NCBI RefSeq assembly: GCF_002285415.1
Contig: NZ_NSBU01000004.1
Location: 558,001 to 622,000, forward strand
From: Actibacterium pelagium
GTDB taxonomy: Bacteria > Pseudomonadota > Alphaproteobacteria > Rhodobacterales > Rhodobacteraceae
Reading direction: 5' to 3'
DNA: 64,000 bases
The notes beneath the pieces were generated by a model that was given only the letters and a program-made list of their open reading frames with translations, made no database searches and was not told where the DNA came from. Shown piece after piece: positions 1 to 8,647 of this stretch (position 1 is its first letter; every line of letters starts with the position of its first letter). A program made the translations under genes and the position numbers.

Positions 1-1
1 T

Positions 2-421
2 TTCGGTTCCGAGCGGATGCGCAATGTCGAGAAGCAGATCCTTCTGCAGATCATCGACGAGAAATGGCGCGAGCACCTGCTGACGCTGGAACACCTGCGT
101 TCGGTCATCGGGTTCCGTGGCTATGCACAGCGCGATCCGCTGAACGAGTACAAGCAGGAAAGCTTTGCCCTGTTTGAAAGCATGCTGGACAGCCTGCGTA
201 CTGACGTGACCCAGAAGCTGGGTCAGGTGCGGATGCTGACAGAGGAAGAACAGCAAGCAATGGTCGCACAGATGGCGGCGCAGGCGACCGCAGCTCCGGC
301 AGGAGACGCGGCCCCGGGCTTTGACGAGAATGACCAAACGACATGGGGCAACCCAAGCCGGAACGATGTCTGCCCCTGCGGATCAGGCAAGAAGTTCAAG
401 CATTGCCACGGCAAGATCTAG
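2..421 (+). CDS. secA: Protein translocase ATPase SecA, C-terminal part (cut by window edge)
   Basis: Only the last 139 residues of SecA are present; the reading frame is open to the left edge, so the start lies outside the window. SecA is the cytoplasmic ATPase that pushes preproteins through SecYEG. The visible part is the end of the helical scaffold ([27 protein letters not shown]), a variable Ala/Gln-rich linker, and the C-terminal zinc-binding tail [14 protein letters not shown], which in the family binds Zn and docks SecB. The internal ATG at position 17 is not a start. No clear terminator follows; the next gene begins 69 bp downstream on the same strand with visibly different base composition. 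Confidence 0.97.
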   Translation, partial: FGSERMRNVEKQILLQIIDEKWREHLLTLEHLRSVIGFRGYAQRDPLNEYKQESFALFESMLDSLRTDVTQKLGQVRMLTEEEQQAMVAQMAAQATAAPAGDAAPGFDENDQTTWGNPSRNDVCPCGSGKKFKHCHGKI

Positions 422-490
422 TCAACTGATGTTCTTTCCCGGCCTCATCGGCGCGATTCCTGCAGGTTCCCATTTTTGTCGTTGGCCGAA

Positions 491-1339
491 ATGAAGAAGC
501 AGTTTGTCTTGGGAATCGGAGCTCAGAAGGCGGGAACATCGTGGCTATCCGCGCGACTGAGAGCTGAAGAGCATTACAAAGTTGGCAAGCTGACCCAAAA
601 GGAGCTTCATGTTTGGGATGCCCTTGAGATTCCAGAGCAACGCAATTGTCTGGTAAGAAAGAAACTCTTCGCTTCAAGACGGCATCGGCTGCTTTGGTCG
701 ATGCAAAATACCGAAGGGTTCTACTTTGACTACTTTTCCGCCTTACTTCAGGAAGGTGGGTTGGCGGCAGATATTACCCCCTCGTACAGTGGCCTGTCTT
801 CGAAAACACTAAAGAATATTGAAAGTCGGTTTGCCGCCAGCGGGATCGATTTTTCAGCAATTTTCATAATGAGAGACCCGGTCAGCAGGTGTGTCTCGGC
901 GTTCAACATGAACCACGGACGCCTGAGGGCGGGGAAGAGCCAAGAAGGAGTCTTGTGTGACGATGATCATGACCAAGCCTTCCGCGACTACTTTGTTTCT
1001 TCACATGCCACCTTTCGGACCCGCTATGAGCAGACGTTATCCACGATGCGTGAGTCTTTTAACCGGGAGCAGATGGCAGTTAACCGGGAACAGATGGCAG
1101 TCTTCATTTATGAGACGCTTTTTTCGCGACCGGAACAGCAAAGACTTCAGGATTTTCTAGAGATTTCAGATCGTCCGGATTTCGTGAAAGTTCGATCCAA
1201 CGTCGCGAAGAAGAAGCTATCGCTTGGTGAAGAGGTGCTCTGTGAGTGCGCTCAGCATTTTAAGGTGACATATCAAGCTATTGAGAAAGATTTTCCTGAA
1301 ACCCGAACCCATTGGTCTGGTTGGAAGTACCTTTCTTAA
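491..1339 (+). CDS. Sulfotransferase family protein (PAPS-dependent type)
   Basis: A protein of about 282 residues of the sulfotransferase fold. The N-terminal GIGAQKAGTSWL matches the 5'-phosphosulfate-binding loop and IFIMRDPVSRCVSAF the 3'-phosphate-binding segment, so it probably moves sulfate from PAPS to a carbohydrate or other small acceptor in the cytoplasm; the acceptor is unknown. I chose ATG 491 because the conserved beta strand starts right after it; a TTG at 476 in the same frame is possible. The gene is AT-richer than secA and radC on either side, which suggests acquisition or a strain-variable locus. It contains a perfect-phase 21-bp tandem duplication at 1061-1102 that doubles NREQMAV. 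Confidence 0.8.
   Translation: MKKQFVLGIGAQKAGTSWLSARLRAEEHYKVGKLTQKELHVWDALEIPEQRNCLVRKKLFASRRHRLLWSMQNTEGFYFDYFSALLQEGGLAADITPSYSGLSSKTLKNIESRFAASGIDFSAIFIMRDPVSRCVSAFNMNHGRLRAGKSQEGVLCDDDHDQAFRDYFVSSHATFRTRYEQTLSTMRESFNREQMAVNREQMAVFIYETLFSRPEQQRLQDFLEISDRPDFVKVRSNVAKKKLSLGEEVLCECAQHFKVTYQAIEKDFPETRTHWSGWKYLS
1061..1102 (+). repeat. 21-bp in-frame tandem duplication inside the sulfotransferase gene
   Basis: Two adjacent 21-bp copies (1061-1081 and 1082-1102) differ at only two positions and encode NREQMAV twice in a row. The reading frame stays open. It lies just before the predicted strand VFIYETLF, so it adds seven residues to a loop or helix end. Confidence 0.9.
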
Positions 1340-1345
1340 CTCGAT

Positions 1346-2107
1346 TCAAAGGTAGCCGTCCGCGCGGAAGCTTAGTTCCTGAGATTTCCCGATAATCAGG
1401 TGGTCGTGCAGCGTTAACCCAAGCGCCTGCGCGGCCTCGTCGATTTGGCGGGTCATGTCGATGTCGGCACCAGACGGCGTGGGATCGCCCGACGGGTGAT
1501 TGTGCACCAGAATGATGGCCGAGGCGTTCAGTTCCAACGCCCGTTTCACCACTTCGCGGGGATAGACCGGCACGTGATCAACGGTGCCCTGAGCCTGTTC
1601 TTCATCGGCGATCAGCACGTTCTTGCGGTCAAGGTACAGGACCCGGAATTGCTCTGTCTCTCGGTGGGCCATGGTGGTGTGGCAATAATCCAGCAGCGCG
1701 TCCCAGCCTGATACCACGTGGCGCTGCAACACCTTGGACCGCGCCAGACGTTGCGCTGCGGCCTCGACGATCTTCAGCTCGCATATCACCGTGTCACCGA
1801 CGCCTTTGACCTCTTTCAACCGGTGTTCGGGGGCCGAGAGCACCCGGTTGAAGTCGCCGAACCGGTCCAGAAGTAGCCGTGTCAAAGGTTTCACATCTTG
1901 CCGGGGGATGGCGCGGAACAAGACCAGTTCCAACATCTCGTAATCCGGCATCGCCTGTGCGCCACCTTCCATGAAACGCTGGCGCAGTCTTTTGCGGTGA
2001 TCGCGGATGTAAGAGGGAAGCCGCTCCCCCTGCTTCAGTTTGGGGGCGGCAATTTCGCCTTCGAAAAGTGGTAAAGGCTGGTCTGAAAATGCATCGGGCC
2101 GGCTCAT
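1346..2107 (-). CDS. radC: RadC-family JAB/MPN domain protein
   Basis: A 253-residue RadC (UPF0758) protein. The N-terminal part has a helix-hairpin-helix (LKEVKGVGDTV), and the C-terminal part has the JAMM metalloprotease-like signature LVHNHPSGDPTPSGAD, with the HxH, Ser and Asp metal site intact. The family was named for DNA repair but its biochemical role is unsettled; it is not required for repair in E. coli. The start at 2107 (MSRPDAF) is preferred to the in-frame ATG at 2128 because the latter lies nearly in the dnaJ stop region. It follows dnaJ by about 40 bp on the same strand and may be read from the dnaK-dnaJ transcript. Confidence 0.9.
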   Translation of the reverse strand: MSRPDAFSDQPLPLFEGEIAAPKLKQGERLPSYIRDHRKRLRQRFMEGGAQAMPDYEMLELVLFRAIPRQDVKPLTRLLLDRFGDFNRVLSAPEHRLKEVKGVGDTVICELKIVEAAAQRLARSKVLQRHVVSGWDALLDYCHTTMAHRETEQFRVLYLDRKNVLIADEEQAQGTVDHVPVYPREVVKRALELNASAIILVHNHPSGDPTPSGADIDMTRQIDEAAQALGLTLHDHLIIGKSQELSFRADGYL

Positions 2108-2149
2108 AGGCCGACCCTTGCAAATCATGGTGAACAGGGGGTTAACCGA

Positions 2150-3289
2150 TCAGCTGGTCATCCCGTCCCAGAAGCTTTTGACCTTCGAGAAGAAGTTAGA
2201 GCTTTCGGGGCTGTTGTTTTCGCTGAGCGCTTCGAACTCGCGCAGCAGCTCTTTCTGTTTGCCGGTCAGGTTGACCGGGGTTTCCACGGCCAGTTCGATA
2301 TACATATCGCCGACGCCGCCACCACGCAGGGCAGGCATGCCCTTGCCACGCAAGCGCATCTGTTTGCCGGATTGGCTGCCACCGGGCACCTTGACCCGGC
2401 TGCGACCGCCGTCGATCGTCGGGACCTCGATGTCGCCGCCAAGGGTGGCGCTGACCATCGAAACAGGGACGCGGCAGAACAGGTTCACACCGTCCCGTTC
2501 AAAGATCTGGTGATCCGAGACATTGACGAAGATGTACAGGTCGCCTTGCGGGCCACCGCGCATACCAGCCTCGCCTTCGCCCGCCAGACGGATACGTGTA
2601 CCGGTTTCAACACCCGCCGGGATGTTGACGGACAGCGAGCGTTCCTTGTGTACACGCCCCTCACCACCGCAGGACTTACAGGGGTTCTGGATGATGTGGC
2701 CGATGCCTGAACAGGTTGGGCAGGTGCGTTCGACGGTGAAAAAGCCTTGCTGCGCACGGACCTTGCCCATGCCCGAACATGTCGGACAGGTCGATGGTTC
2801 CGAACCGCTTTCAGACCCGCTGCCGTTGCAGCTGTCGCAGGGCGATGAGCCGGGGACCGAGATGGTCTTTTGGGCGCCGTTGAACGCCTCTTCCAAGGTC
2901 ACGCGCAGGTTATAGCGCAGGTCTGAGCCGCGCTGCGCGCGTTGACGCCCGCCACCGCGACCGCCGCCCATGAAGTCACCGAAGAGATCGTCGAAAACGT
3001 CCGAGAAGGCAGAGCCAAAGTCGCCGTGACCATGGCCACGACCAGCGCCCGCGCCTGTACCGCCTTCGAACGCGGCATGGCCGAAACGGTCATAGGCCGC
3101 TTTCTTTTCTTCGTCCTTCAGGATGTCATAAGCCTCGTTCACTTCTTTGAACTGGGCTTCAGCATCCGGGTTGTCCGAGTTCCGGTCGGGATGGAGTTCC
3201 TTGGCCTTGCGGCGATAGGCTTTCTTCAGCTCATCCGCCGTCGCGCCCTTACTGGCACCCAGAACCTCGTAATAATCGCGCTTTGCCAT
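2150..3289 (-). CDS. dnaJ: Chaperone DnaJ (Hsp40)
   Basis: A full-length 379-residue DnaJ co-chaperone, which delivers substrates to DnaK and stimulates its ATPase. Domains in order: J domain (residues 1-70, with the HPD motif in LHPDRNSD), a Gly/Phe-rich region (about 75-115), four CxxCxGxG zinc-finger repeats ([32 protein letters not shown]), and the C-terminal peptide-binding domains. It lies 70 bp downstream of dnaK on the same strand, the usual dnaKJ operon, with a hairpin in the gap. Confidence 0.98.
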   Translation of the reverse strand: MAKRDYYEVLGASKGATADELKKAYRRKAKELHPDRNSDNPDAEAQFKEVNEAYDILKDEEKKAAYDRFGHAAFEGGTGAGAGRGHGHGDFGSAFSDVFDDLFGDFMGGGRGGGRQRAQRGSDLRYNLRVTLEEAFNGAQKTISVPGSSPCDSCNGSGSESGSEPSTCPTCSGMGKVRAQQGFFTVERTCPTCSGIGHIIQNPCKSCGGEGRVHKERSLSVNIPAGVETGTRIRLAGEGEAGMRGGPQGDLYIFVNVSDHQIFERDGVNLFCRVPVSMVSATLGGDIEVPTIDGGRSRVKVPGGSQSGKQMRLRGKGMPALRGGGVGDMYIELAVETPVNLTGKQKELLREFEALSENNSPESSNFFSKVKSFWDGMTS

Positions 3290-3313
3290 GGGGTCTCCCT
3301 AGGTAAGAACGCA

Positions 3314-3346
3314 AAGGGCCGATCCTGTGATCGGACCGGCCCCTTG
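3314..3346 (-). other. Hairpin between dnaK and dnaJ
   Basis: In the 70-bp dnaK-dnaJ gap a 6-bp inner stem CCGATC/GATCGG with loop CTGT is extended, after a 5-nt bulge, by pairing of AAGGG with CCCTT. On the minus strand it is followed only by a short T run, so partial termination or mRNA processing that lowers dnaJ relative to dnaK is more likely than full termination. Confidence 0.45.
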
Positions 3347-3359
3347 GTTAAGGTTGCGC

Positions 3360-5282
3360 TTAACGCTTGTCAGCGTCGTCCAGGTCCTCGAAGTCGGCAT
3401 CGACGATGTCATCGTCCACGCCCTGCGGGCCTTCTTCGCCGTCGAACTCAGGATCGGTTTGACCGGTGGCTTCCTGCTGCGACTTGTAGATGGCTTCGCC
3501 CAGCTTCATCGAGGCTTCCATTACGTTCTGGATGCCGCCTTTGATCTTGCCGGCGTCGTCTTTCTCCAGATCGTCTTTCAGAGCCGCGATAGCCAGTTCG
3601 ATGGCTTCGATGGTGGTCGGGTCGACCTTGTCGGAATGCTCTTCCATCGACTTCTCGGTCGAGTGGATCAGGCTTTCCGCTTGGTTCTTGGCTTCGACCA
3701 GCTCTTTACGCTCTTTGTCGGCCTCGGCGTTGGCTTCGGCTTCGTTGACCATCTGTTCGATCTCTTCCTCGGACAGACCGCCAGAGGCTTGGATGGTGAT
3801 CGACTGTTCTTTGCCGGTGCCTTTATCCTTGGCCGCAACCGAAACGATGCCATTGGCGTCGATGTCGAAGGTGACCTCGATCTGCGGCAGGCCGCGCGGT
3901 GCTGGCGGGATTTCTTCAAGGTTGAACTGACCAAGCAGTTTGTTGTCGGCTGCCATCTCGCGCTCACCCTGGAACACGCGCAGGGTCACGGCGTTCTGGT
4001 TGTCTTCGGCGGTCGAGAAGACCTGAGACTTCTTGGTCGGGATGGTGGTGTTGCGGTCGATCAGGCGAGTGAAGACACCGCCCAGGGTTTCGATACCCAG
4101 GGACAGCGGGGTCACGTCCAGAAGAACAACGTCTTTGACGTCGCCCTGCAGAACGCCGGCCTGAATGGCTGCACCCATGGCAACAACTTCGTCCGGGTTC
4201 ACGCCTTTGTTCGGCTCTTTACCGAAGAACTTGGTTACTTCTTCGATGACCTTCGGCATACGGGTCATGCCGCCAACCAGAACAACTTCGTCGATCTCGT
4301 CGGTCGAAACGCCTGCGTCTTTCAGCGCCGCTTGGCACGGTTTGATCGAACGCTTGATCAGGTCGCTTACCAGGCTTTCCAGCTTGGCGCGGGTCAGCTT
4401 CATGACCATGTGCAGCGGCGTGCCGCTGTTGGGGTCCATGGCGATGAACGGCTGGTTGATCTCGGTCTGCTGGCTCGAGGACAGCTCGATCTTGGCTTTC
4501 TCGGCGGCTTCTTTCAGACGCTGCAAAGCCATCTTGTCAGCGGTCAGGTCGACGCCGTTCTCTTTCTTGAACTCGTCAGCCAGATACTGAACGATGCGCA
4601 TGTCGAAGTCTTCGCCACCCAGGAAGGTGTCGCCGTTGGTCGACTTTACTTCGAACAGGCCGTCGTCGATTTCCAGAATGGTCACGTCGAAAGTACCACC
4701 ACCAAGGTCATAGACCGCGATGGTTTGGGTTTCTTGCTTGTCCAGACCATAGGCCAGCGCCGCAGCGGTCGGTTCGTTGATGATCCGCAGAACTTCCAGA
4801 CCAGCAATCTTACCGGCGTCTTTGGTCGCCTGACGCTGTGCGTCGTTGAAATAGGCCGGAACGGTGATGACCGCTTGGGTCACGTCTTCGCCAAGATAGG
4901 ACTCGGCGGTTTCTTTCATCTTCTGCAGGGTGAAGGCAGAGATCTGAGCAGGGGAGTACTTCTCACCCTTCACTTCGACCCATGCGTCGCCGTTACCGCC
5001 GTCTACGATGGCGTAAGGGACGATCTTCTTATCCTTCTCGACTGCCGGATCGTCAGCACGACGGCCGATCAGACGCTTCACAGCGAAAATGGTGTTTTCA
5101 GGGTTGGTGACCGCCTGACGTTTTGCAGGCTGGCCGACCAGACGCTCTTCATCCTTGAAGGCGACGATCGACGGCGTGGTACGCGCACCTTCCGCGTTCT
5201 CGATAACGCGGGGCTGCGAGCCGTCCATGATTGCAACACAAGAGTTGGTGGTCCCCAGGTCGATCCCGATGACTTTGGCCAT
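3360..5282 (-). CDS. dnaK: Chaperone DnaK (Hsp70)
   Basis: A 640-residue Hsp70, the central ATP-dependent folding chaperone. The start [14 protein letters not shown] at 5282 matches the family; the frame is open 43 codons further upstream, but that part runs through the promoter. Nucleotide-binding domain signatures are present ([35 protein letters not shown]), followed by the substrate-binding beta domain ([14 protein letters not shown]) and the helical lid, ending in an acidic tail ([19 protein letters not shown]). An RpoH-type promoter lies about 110-140 bp upstream. dnaJ follows. Confidence 0.99.
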   Translation of the reverse strand: MAKVIGIDLGTTNSCVAIMDGSQPRVIENAEGARTTPSIVAFKDEERLVGQPAKRQAVTNPENTIFAVKRLIGRRADDPAVEKDKKIVPYAIVDGGNGDAWVEVKGEKYSPAQISAFTLQKMKETAESYLGEDVTQAVITVPAYFNDAQRQATKDAGKIAGLEVLRIINEPTAAALAYGLDKQETQTIAVYDLGGGTFDVTILEIDDGLFEVKSTNGDTFLGGEDFDMRIVQYLADEFKKENGVDLTADKMALQRLKEAAEKAKIELSSSQQTEINQPFIAMDPNSGTPLHMVMKLTRAKLESLVSDLIKRSIKPCQAALKDAGVSTDEIDEVVLVGGMTRMPKVIEEVTKFFGKEPNKGVNPDEVVAMGAAIQAGVLQGDVKDVVLLDVTPLSLGIETLGGVFTRLIDRNTTIPTKKSQVFSTAEDNQNAVTLRVFQGEREMAADNKLLGQFNLEEIPPAPRGLPQIEVTFDIDANGIVSVAAKDKGTGKEQSITIQASGGLSEEEIEQMVNEAEANAEADKERKELVEAKNQAESLIHSTEKSMEEHSDKVDPTTIEAIELAIAALKDDLEKDDAGKIKGGIQNVMEASMKLGEAIYKSQQEATGQTDPEFDGEEGPQGVDDDIVDADFEDLDDADKR

Positions 5283-5393
5283 AATACTTACCTCTTCTTC
5301 GGCGATGATGTGGCATCCAGACCCTGATAAGGCGTGCCAGATACCGATCCCAAAATTTGCGCCGGAGGCCTCCCCGGCAATGCTTCTCGGCGT

Positions 5394-5422
5394 ATATAAG
5401 GAGGGGTCCACGAGGCTGCAAG
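5394..5422 (-). promoter_or_regulatory. Predicted heat-shock (RpoH/sigma-32) promoter of dnaK
   Basis: On the minus strand CTTG (5422-5419) is followed, after exactly 17 bases, by CCTTATATA (5401-5393). This is the spacing and sequence expected for an alphaproteobacterial RpoH promoter (CTTG-N17-CCYTATnT-like). It sits about 110 bp upstream of the dnaK start codon. Confidence 0.65.
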
Positions 5423-5453
5423 TTGGACTCCGGAAGGAAAATGAGGTTTCGGG

Positions 5454-6086
5454 TTGAAAAAATCAGGGAAAGAAACGGAAACGGCACCTGATCTGACGAT
5501 CAGAGGGGTAGAACTGTACCAGCAGTTGCTGAATCGCCCGGCGCAAGAGGCGCTGGTGGCTGATCTGCGCGAGGTCATTCGGGCCGCACCACTGTTTTCG
5601 CCCATGACGCCCTATGGCAAGCCGATGAGCGTTCGTATGACCTCGGCCGGAAGCTGCGGGTGGGTTTCGGACAGGTCCGGATATCGGTACGAGCCGCGCC
5701 ATCCAAGCGGCGTGGGCTGGCCGCCGATCCCCGCTTCTGTTCTGGCAATCTGGGATTTGGTTTCGGGAACAGAAACCCAGCCCGATTGCTGCCTGATCAA
5801 CTTTTATCAGGAAGGCGCCCGCATGGGGCTGCATCAGGATAAGGATGAGGCCAGCTTCGACTATCCGGTTGTCTCGGTTTCGTTGGGTGATGAAGGGATG
5901 TTCAGGATCGGCAACGTGACCCGAGGCGGATCCACCGAGAGCGTCTGGCTGAAATCTGGCGACGTGGTGGTGATGGGCGGTGATGCCCGTCTGATCTATC
6001 ACGGTGTCGATCGCATCCGGCCGCAAAGCTCTACCCTGCTGCCCAAGGGTGGCCGCATCAACCTGACACTTCGCGTTGTTCGGTAA
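5454..6086 (+). CDS. alkB: AlkB-like 2-oxoglutarate/Fe(II)-dependent dioxygenase
   Basis: A 210-residue oxygenase that by homology removes alkyl groups oxidatively from damaged DNA or RNA bases. The iron site is visible as H127-x-D129 (LHQDKDE) and H183 (IYHGVDR), with the 2-oxoglutarate-binding arginines in [28 protein letters not shown] is diagnostic of the bacterial AlkB group. The proposed start is a TTG at 5454, with GAGG seven bases upstream; no ATG is available before the conserved core. It is divergent from dnaK and ends next to the convergent ABC permease with no gap. Confidence 0.88.
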   Translation: MKKSGKETETAPDLTIRGVELYQQLLNRPAQEALVADLREVIRAAPLFSPMTPYGKPMSVRMTSAGSCGWVSDRSGYRYEPRHPSGVGWPPIPASVLAIWDLVSGTETQPDCCLINFYQEGARMGLHQDKDEASFDYPVVSVSLGDEGMFRIGNVTRGGSTESVWLKSGDVVVMGGDARLIYHGVDRIRPQSSTLLPKGGRINLTLRVVR

Positions 6087-6932
6087 TCAGCGCGTGGCAC
6101 CCCAGCTGAGTGACACCTGCTGTCGGGTGTAGAACTCTCCGATAAAGCCGATGGTCAGCATCACCAGCGCCAGTATCAGCGGGTATTCCCAGTTGGTATA
6201 GCGCGGTGTGTAGTTTAAAAACGCCTCTCCGCGTGCCTGATCAATGGCATGGAACAGTGGGTTCCAATCAAAAAGCGCCCGCCGGTCGCCGGGCAGCGAA
6301 TTTGCCAGAAACATCTTACCGGAACTGAACATGTTGATCCGTTGATACAGTGTCTGGGCAATCCCGATGATCCGTGGTGCCCAAGGTTGCATCGCCTTGG
6401 CAAACAATCCGATGCCGACGCCAGCAAACCATCCCAACAGGAAGAATATGAAAAACCCGATGAAGTTATCGAAGTTCAGCGGCTTCCAAGCGCAGTGATA
6501 GACCGCCAGAATAAAGCTCATCCCCAGAAGTTGGGTATACAACTCCCCCAATCCGGCACTGATCAGTAGGATCGTCGAATTGATCGGTTGGTGATTTGTC
6601 AGTGGAGAGTTCACCCCGGGTGAACTGAAGATCGCCTGAATTGCACTGTTGTGCGCGCGGAACAGAAATACCCCAGACATAACAAAGGTGATGATGTCAC
6701 CCCCATTTACCGGAGAGGTTCGATCCAGACCGCCCCCTTTGCCCCGCAGGGCAGAGATGACGAACACGAAAAGCAAGATCATAATCAGGGTCTGGATCAT
6801 TGATATAATGATCCCGGTCGCCGGGTGGTGATACTTGGCGCGAACGGCCTGCGCGGTCGTGACATGGATCAGCCGCAGCGTATTGAAAGCTCCGCCAAGC
6901 TTCGTCTTAGGTTGTGCGTCGTGCTCGATCAT
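6087..6932 (-). CDS. ABC-2 type polysaccharide exporter permease (KpsM/RkpT-like)
   Basis: A 281-residue inner-membrane permease with about six hydrophobic segments (for example MIQTLIMILLFVFVISAL, FIGFFIFFLLGWFAGVGIG and LILALVMLTIGFIGEF) typical of ABC-2 transporters that export capsule or O-antigen glycans. No ATPase partner gene is adjacent, so the cognate ATP-binding protein must be elsewhere. The placement across a divergent promoter from the cysQ-kdsB-glycosyltransferase run makes a surface glycan substrate plausible, but substrate is inference. Confidence 0.75.
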   Translation of the reverse strand: MIEHDAQPKTKLGGAFNTLRLIHVTTAQAVRAKYHHPATGIIISMIQTLIMILLFVFVISALRGKGGGLDRTSPVNGGDIITFVMSGVFLFRAHNSAIQAIFSSPGVNSPLTNHQPINSTILLISAGLGELYTQLLGMSFILAVYHCAWKPLNFDNFIGFFIFFLLGWFAGVGIGLFAKAMQPWAPRIIGIAQTLYQRINMFSSGKMFLANSLPGDRRALFDWNPLFHAIDQARGEAFLNYTPRYTNWEYPLILALVMLTIGFIGEFYTRQQVSLSWGATR

Positions 6933-6982
6933 CTACCTAAATGTGTATCCCGGTTGCCTGTGACACGTCTTGCTGTATGACA

Positions 6983-7010
6983 TTCAGCAAAGCATAAGAG
7001 CATTGCTGAA
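6983..7010. repeat. Inverted repeat in the permease/cysQ divergent region
   Basis: The arms TTCAGCAA (6983-6990) and TTGCTGAA (7003-7010) are perfect 8-bp inverted repeats around a 12-bp centre; two further pairs (GC/GC) can form inside. It lies about 40 bp upstream of the cysQ start, in the only intergenic region shared by two divergent genes here, and could be an operator or a leader hairpin. Confidence 0.5.
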
Positions 7011-7049
7011 GTCTTACAATGTCAGCCACGCGCTGCGAAGGAGATCGAT

Positions 7050-7847
7050 TTGGACTACGACAAACTGGCCACGGTCATGCGCCGCACGGCGCTGGAGGCA
7101 GGCGCAAAGATCATGGAGATCTACAACTCCGACGATTTCGAGGTGAAAACCAAGTCTGACGAAAGCCCTGTGACCGAAGCCGACGAGGCCGCCGACGCGT
7201 TGATCTCTGCCGCGTTGAAGGCGGCGTTCCCCGACACGCTGATCGTGACAGAGGAACAAGCTGACAGCCATTCTCAGCAGGCTGACACCTTCCTGATTGT
7301 GGACCCGCTAGACGGAACAAAGGAATTCGTAAAACGCCGCGGCGAGTTTACGGTGAACATCGCCTATGTCGAAAACGGCACGCCGACGCGCGGTGTGGTC
7401 TATGCCCCTGCCAAGGATCGCCTGTTCTATACGCTGGCTGACGGGTCTTCTGTCGAGGAAAGCGGCGATCTGGCGTTAGAGACCGTCGGAGAAACCACCC
7501 CGATCAACGTTTCGACCCCGGACAATTCCGCACTGACCATCGTCGCGTCGAAGTCGCACCGCGATCAGGCGACGGAAGACTATATAAACCAGTATGCGAC
7601 CAAGGAATCGATCAGCGCGGGCTCGTCGCTGAAGTTCTGTCTGGTTGCGACGGGTGAGGCCGATTTCTATCCGCGACTGGGCCGCACGATGGAATGGGAC
7701 ACCGCCGCAGGCCACGCCGTGGTTCTGGGGGCTGGTGGTCAGGTCTTGCGGTTTGACGACCACACGCCACTGACCTACGGCAAGCCGATCTACGAAAACC
7801 CGTTCTTCATTGTCACCGCCCCCGGTGTGGAACTGAAAGAGGCCTGA
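7050..7847 (+). CDS. cysQ: 3'(2'),5'-bisphosphate nucleotidase CysQ
   Basis: A 265-residue member of the inositol-monophosphatase-like, Li-sensitive phosphatase family. The metal site motifs VTEEQAD, DPLDGTKEFVKR and EWDTAAGHAVV are intact. CysQ hydrolyses 3'-phosphoadenosine 5'-phosphate (PAP), the by-product of PAPS-using sulfotransferases, to AMP. The start is a TTG at 7050, supported by an AAGGAGA ribosome-binding site six bases before it. It overlaps kdsB by one base (TGATG), so the two are translationally coupled. Two PAPS-type sulfotransferase genes lie within 10 kb, which fits its role. Confidence 0.92.
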   Translation: MDYDKLATVMRRTALEAGAKIMEIYNSDDFEVKTKSDESPVTEADEAADALISAALKAAFPDTLIVTEEQADSHSQQADTFLIVDPLDGTKEFVKRRGEFTVNIAYVENGTPTRGVVYAPAKDRLFYTLADGSSVEESGDLALETVGETTPINVSTPDNSALTIVASKSHRDQATEDYINQYATKESISAGSSLKFCLVATGEADFYPRLGRTMEWDTAAGHAVVLGAGGQVLRFDDHTPLTYGKPIYENPFFIVTAPGVELKEA

Positions 7848-8647
7848 TGTCCTTCCTGATTGTCATCCCCGCCCGTTTCGCCTCGACCCGCTATCCGGGC
7901 AAGCCCTTGGTTGATCTGACTGGCGCGACCGGCAAAACCATGAGCCTGATCGAACGGTCCTGGCGCGCCGCCTTAGAGGTCGCCGGAAACCCGCGCGTGG
8001 TGGTTGCGACGGATGATGATCGGATCAAGGACGCGGCAGAGGCGTTCGGGGCCGAGGTCGTGATGACCTCTACCGAATGTGCGAACGGTACAGAGCGTTG
8101 CGCCGAAGCGTTCGACAAGCTGGGCGGTGGTTTCGATGTTGTGGTCAACCTGCAAGGGGATGCCCCACTGACGCCCGCTTGGTTCGTCGAAGACCTTGTC
8201 GAAGGCCTGCGCAATGATGCCGTGGCCGAGGTCGCGACCCCGGTTCTGCGGTGTGAAGGCGAAATGCTGACGGCCCTTCTTGCCGACCGCCGCGCGGGCC
8301 GCGTGGGCGGAACGACGGCCGTCTTCGGGTATGATCGCAAGGCGCTGTATTTCTCGAAAGAGGTTATCCCTTACACCGGCAAAAACTATGCCGATGACGA
8401 GCCGACGCCGGTGTTCCACCACGTTGGCGTCTATGCTTACCGCCCGTCGGCGCTTGCCGCCTATCCCCGTTGGGACAGTGGCCCGCTGGAGCAATTGGAA
8501 GGGCTGGAGCAGTTGCGCTTTCTGGAGCGTGAGCGCCCGGTTCTGTGCGTCGAGGTCGAAGCACGGGGTCGCCAGTTCTGGGAGCTGAACAACCCCGAAG
8601 ACGTCCCACGGATCGAGGCCATGCTGGCCGAGATGGGATTGGAATGA
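7847..8647 (+). CDS. kdsB: 3-deoxy-manno-octulosonate cytidylyltransferase KdsB
   Basis: A 266-residue CMP-Kdo synthetase that activates Kdo for lipid A core or capsule synthesis. The nucleotide-binding start IPARFASTRYPGKPL, the VVNLQGDAPL loop and the GVYAYRPSAL region are all typical. It shares one base with the cysQ stop and overlaps the next glycosyltransferase by four bases (ATGA), placing it in a tight operon. Its isomerase partner gene for Kdo synthesis, kdsD, lies at 20.5-21.5 kb on the other strand. Confidence 0.95.
   Translation: MSFLIVIPARFASTRYPGKPLVDLTGATGKTMSLIERSWRAALEVAGNPRVVVATDDDRIKDAAEAFGAEVVMTSTECANGTERCAEAFDKLGGGFDVVVNLQGDAPLTPAWFVEDLVEGLRNDAVAEVATPVLRCEGEMLTALLADRRAGRVGGTTAVFGYDRKALYFSKEVIPYTGKNYADDEPTPVFHHVGVYAYRPSALAAYPRWDSGPLEQLEGLEQLRFLERERPVLCVEVEARGRQFWELNNPEDVPRIEAMLAEMGLE

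Noticed and set aside
3327-5327. A 666-codon open frame antisense to dnaK
   Set aside because: It mirrors the codon bias of dnaK in a high-GC gene, has no homology I recognise and lies entirely over a certain gene.
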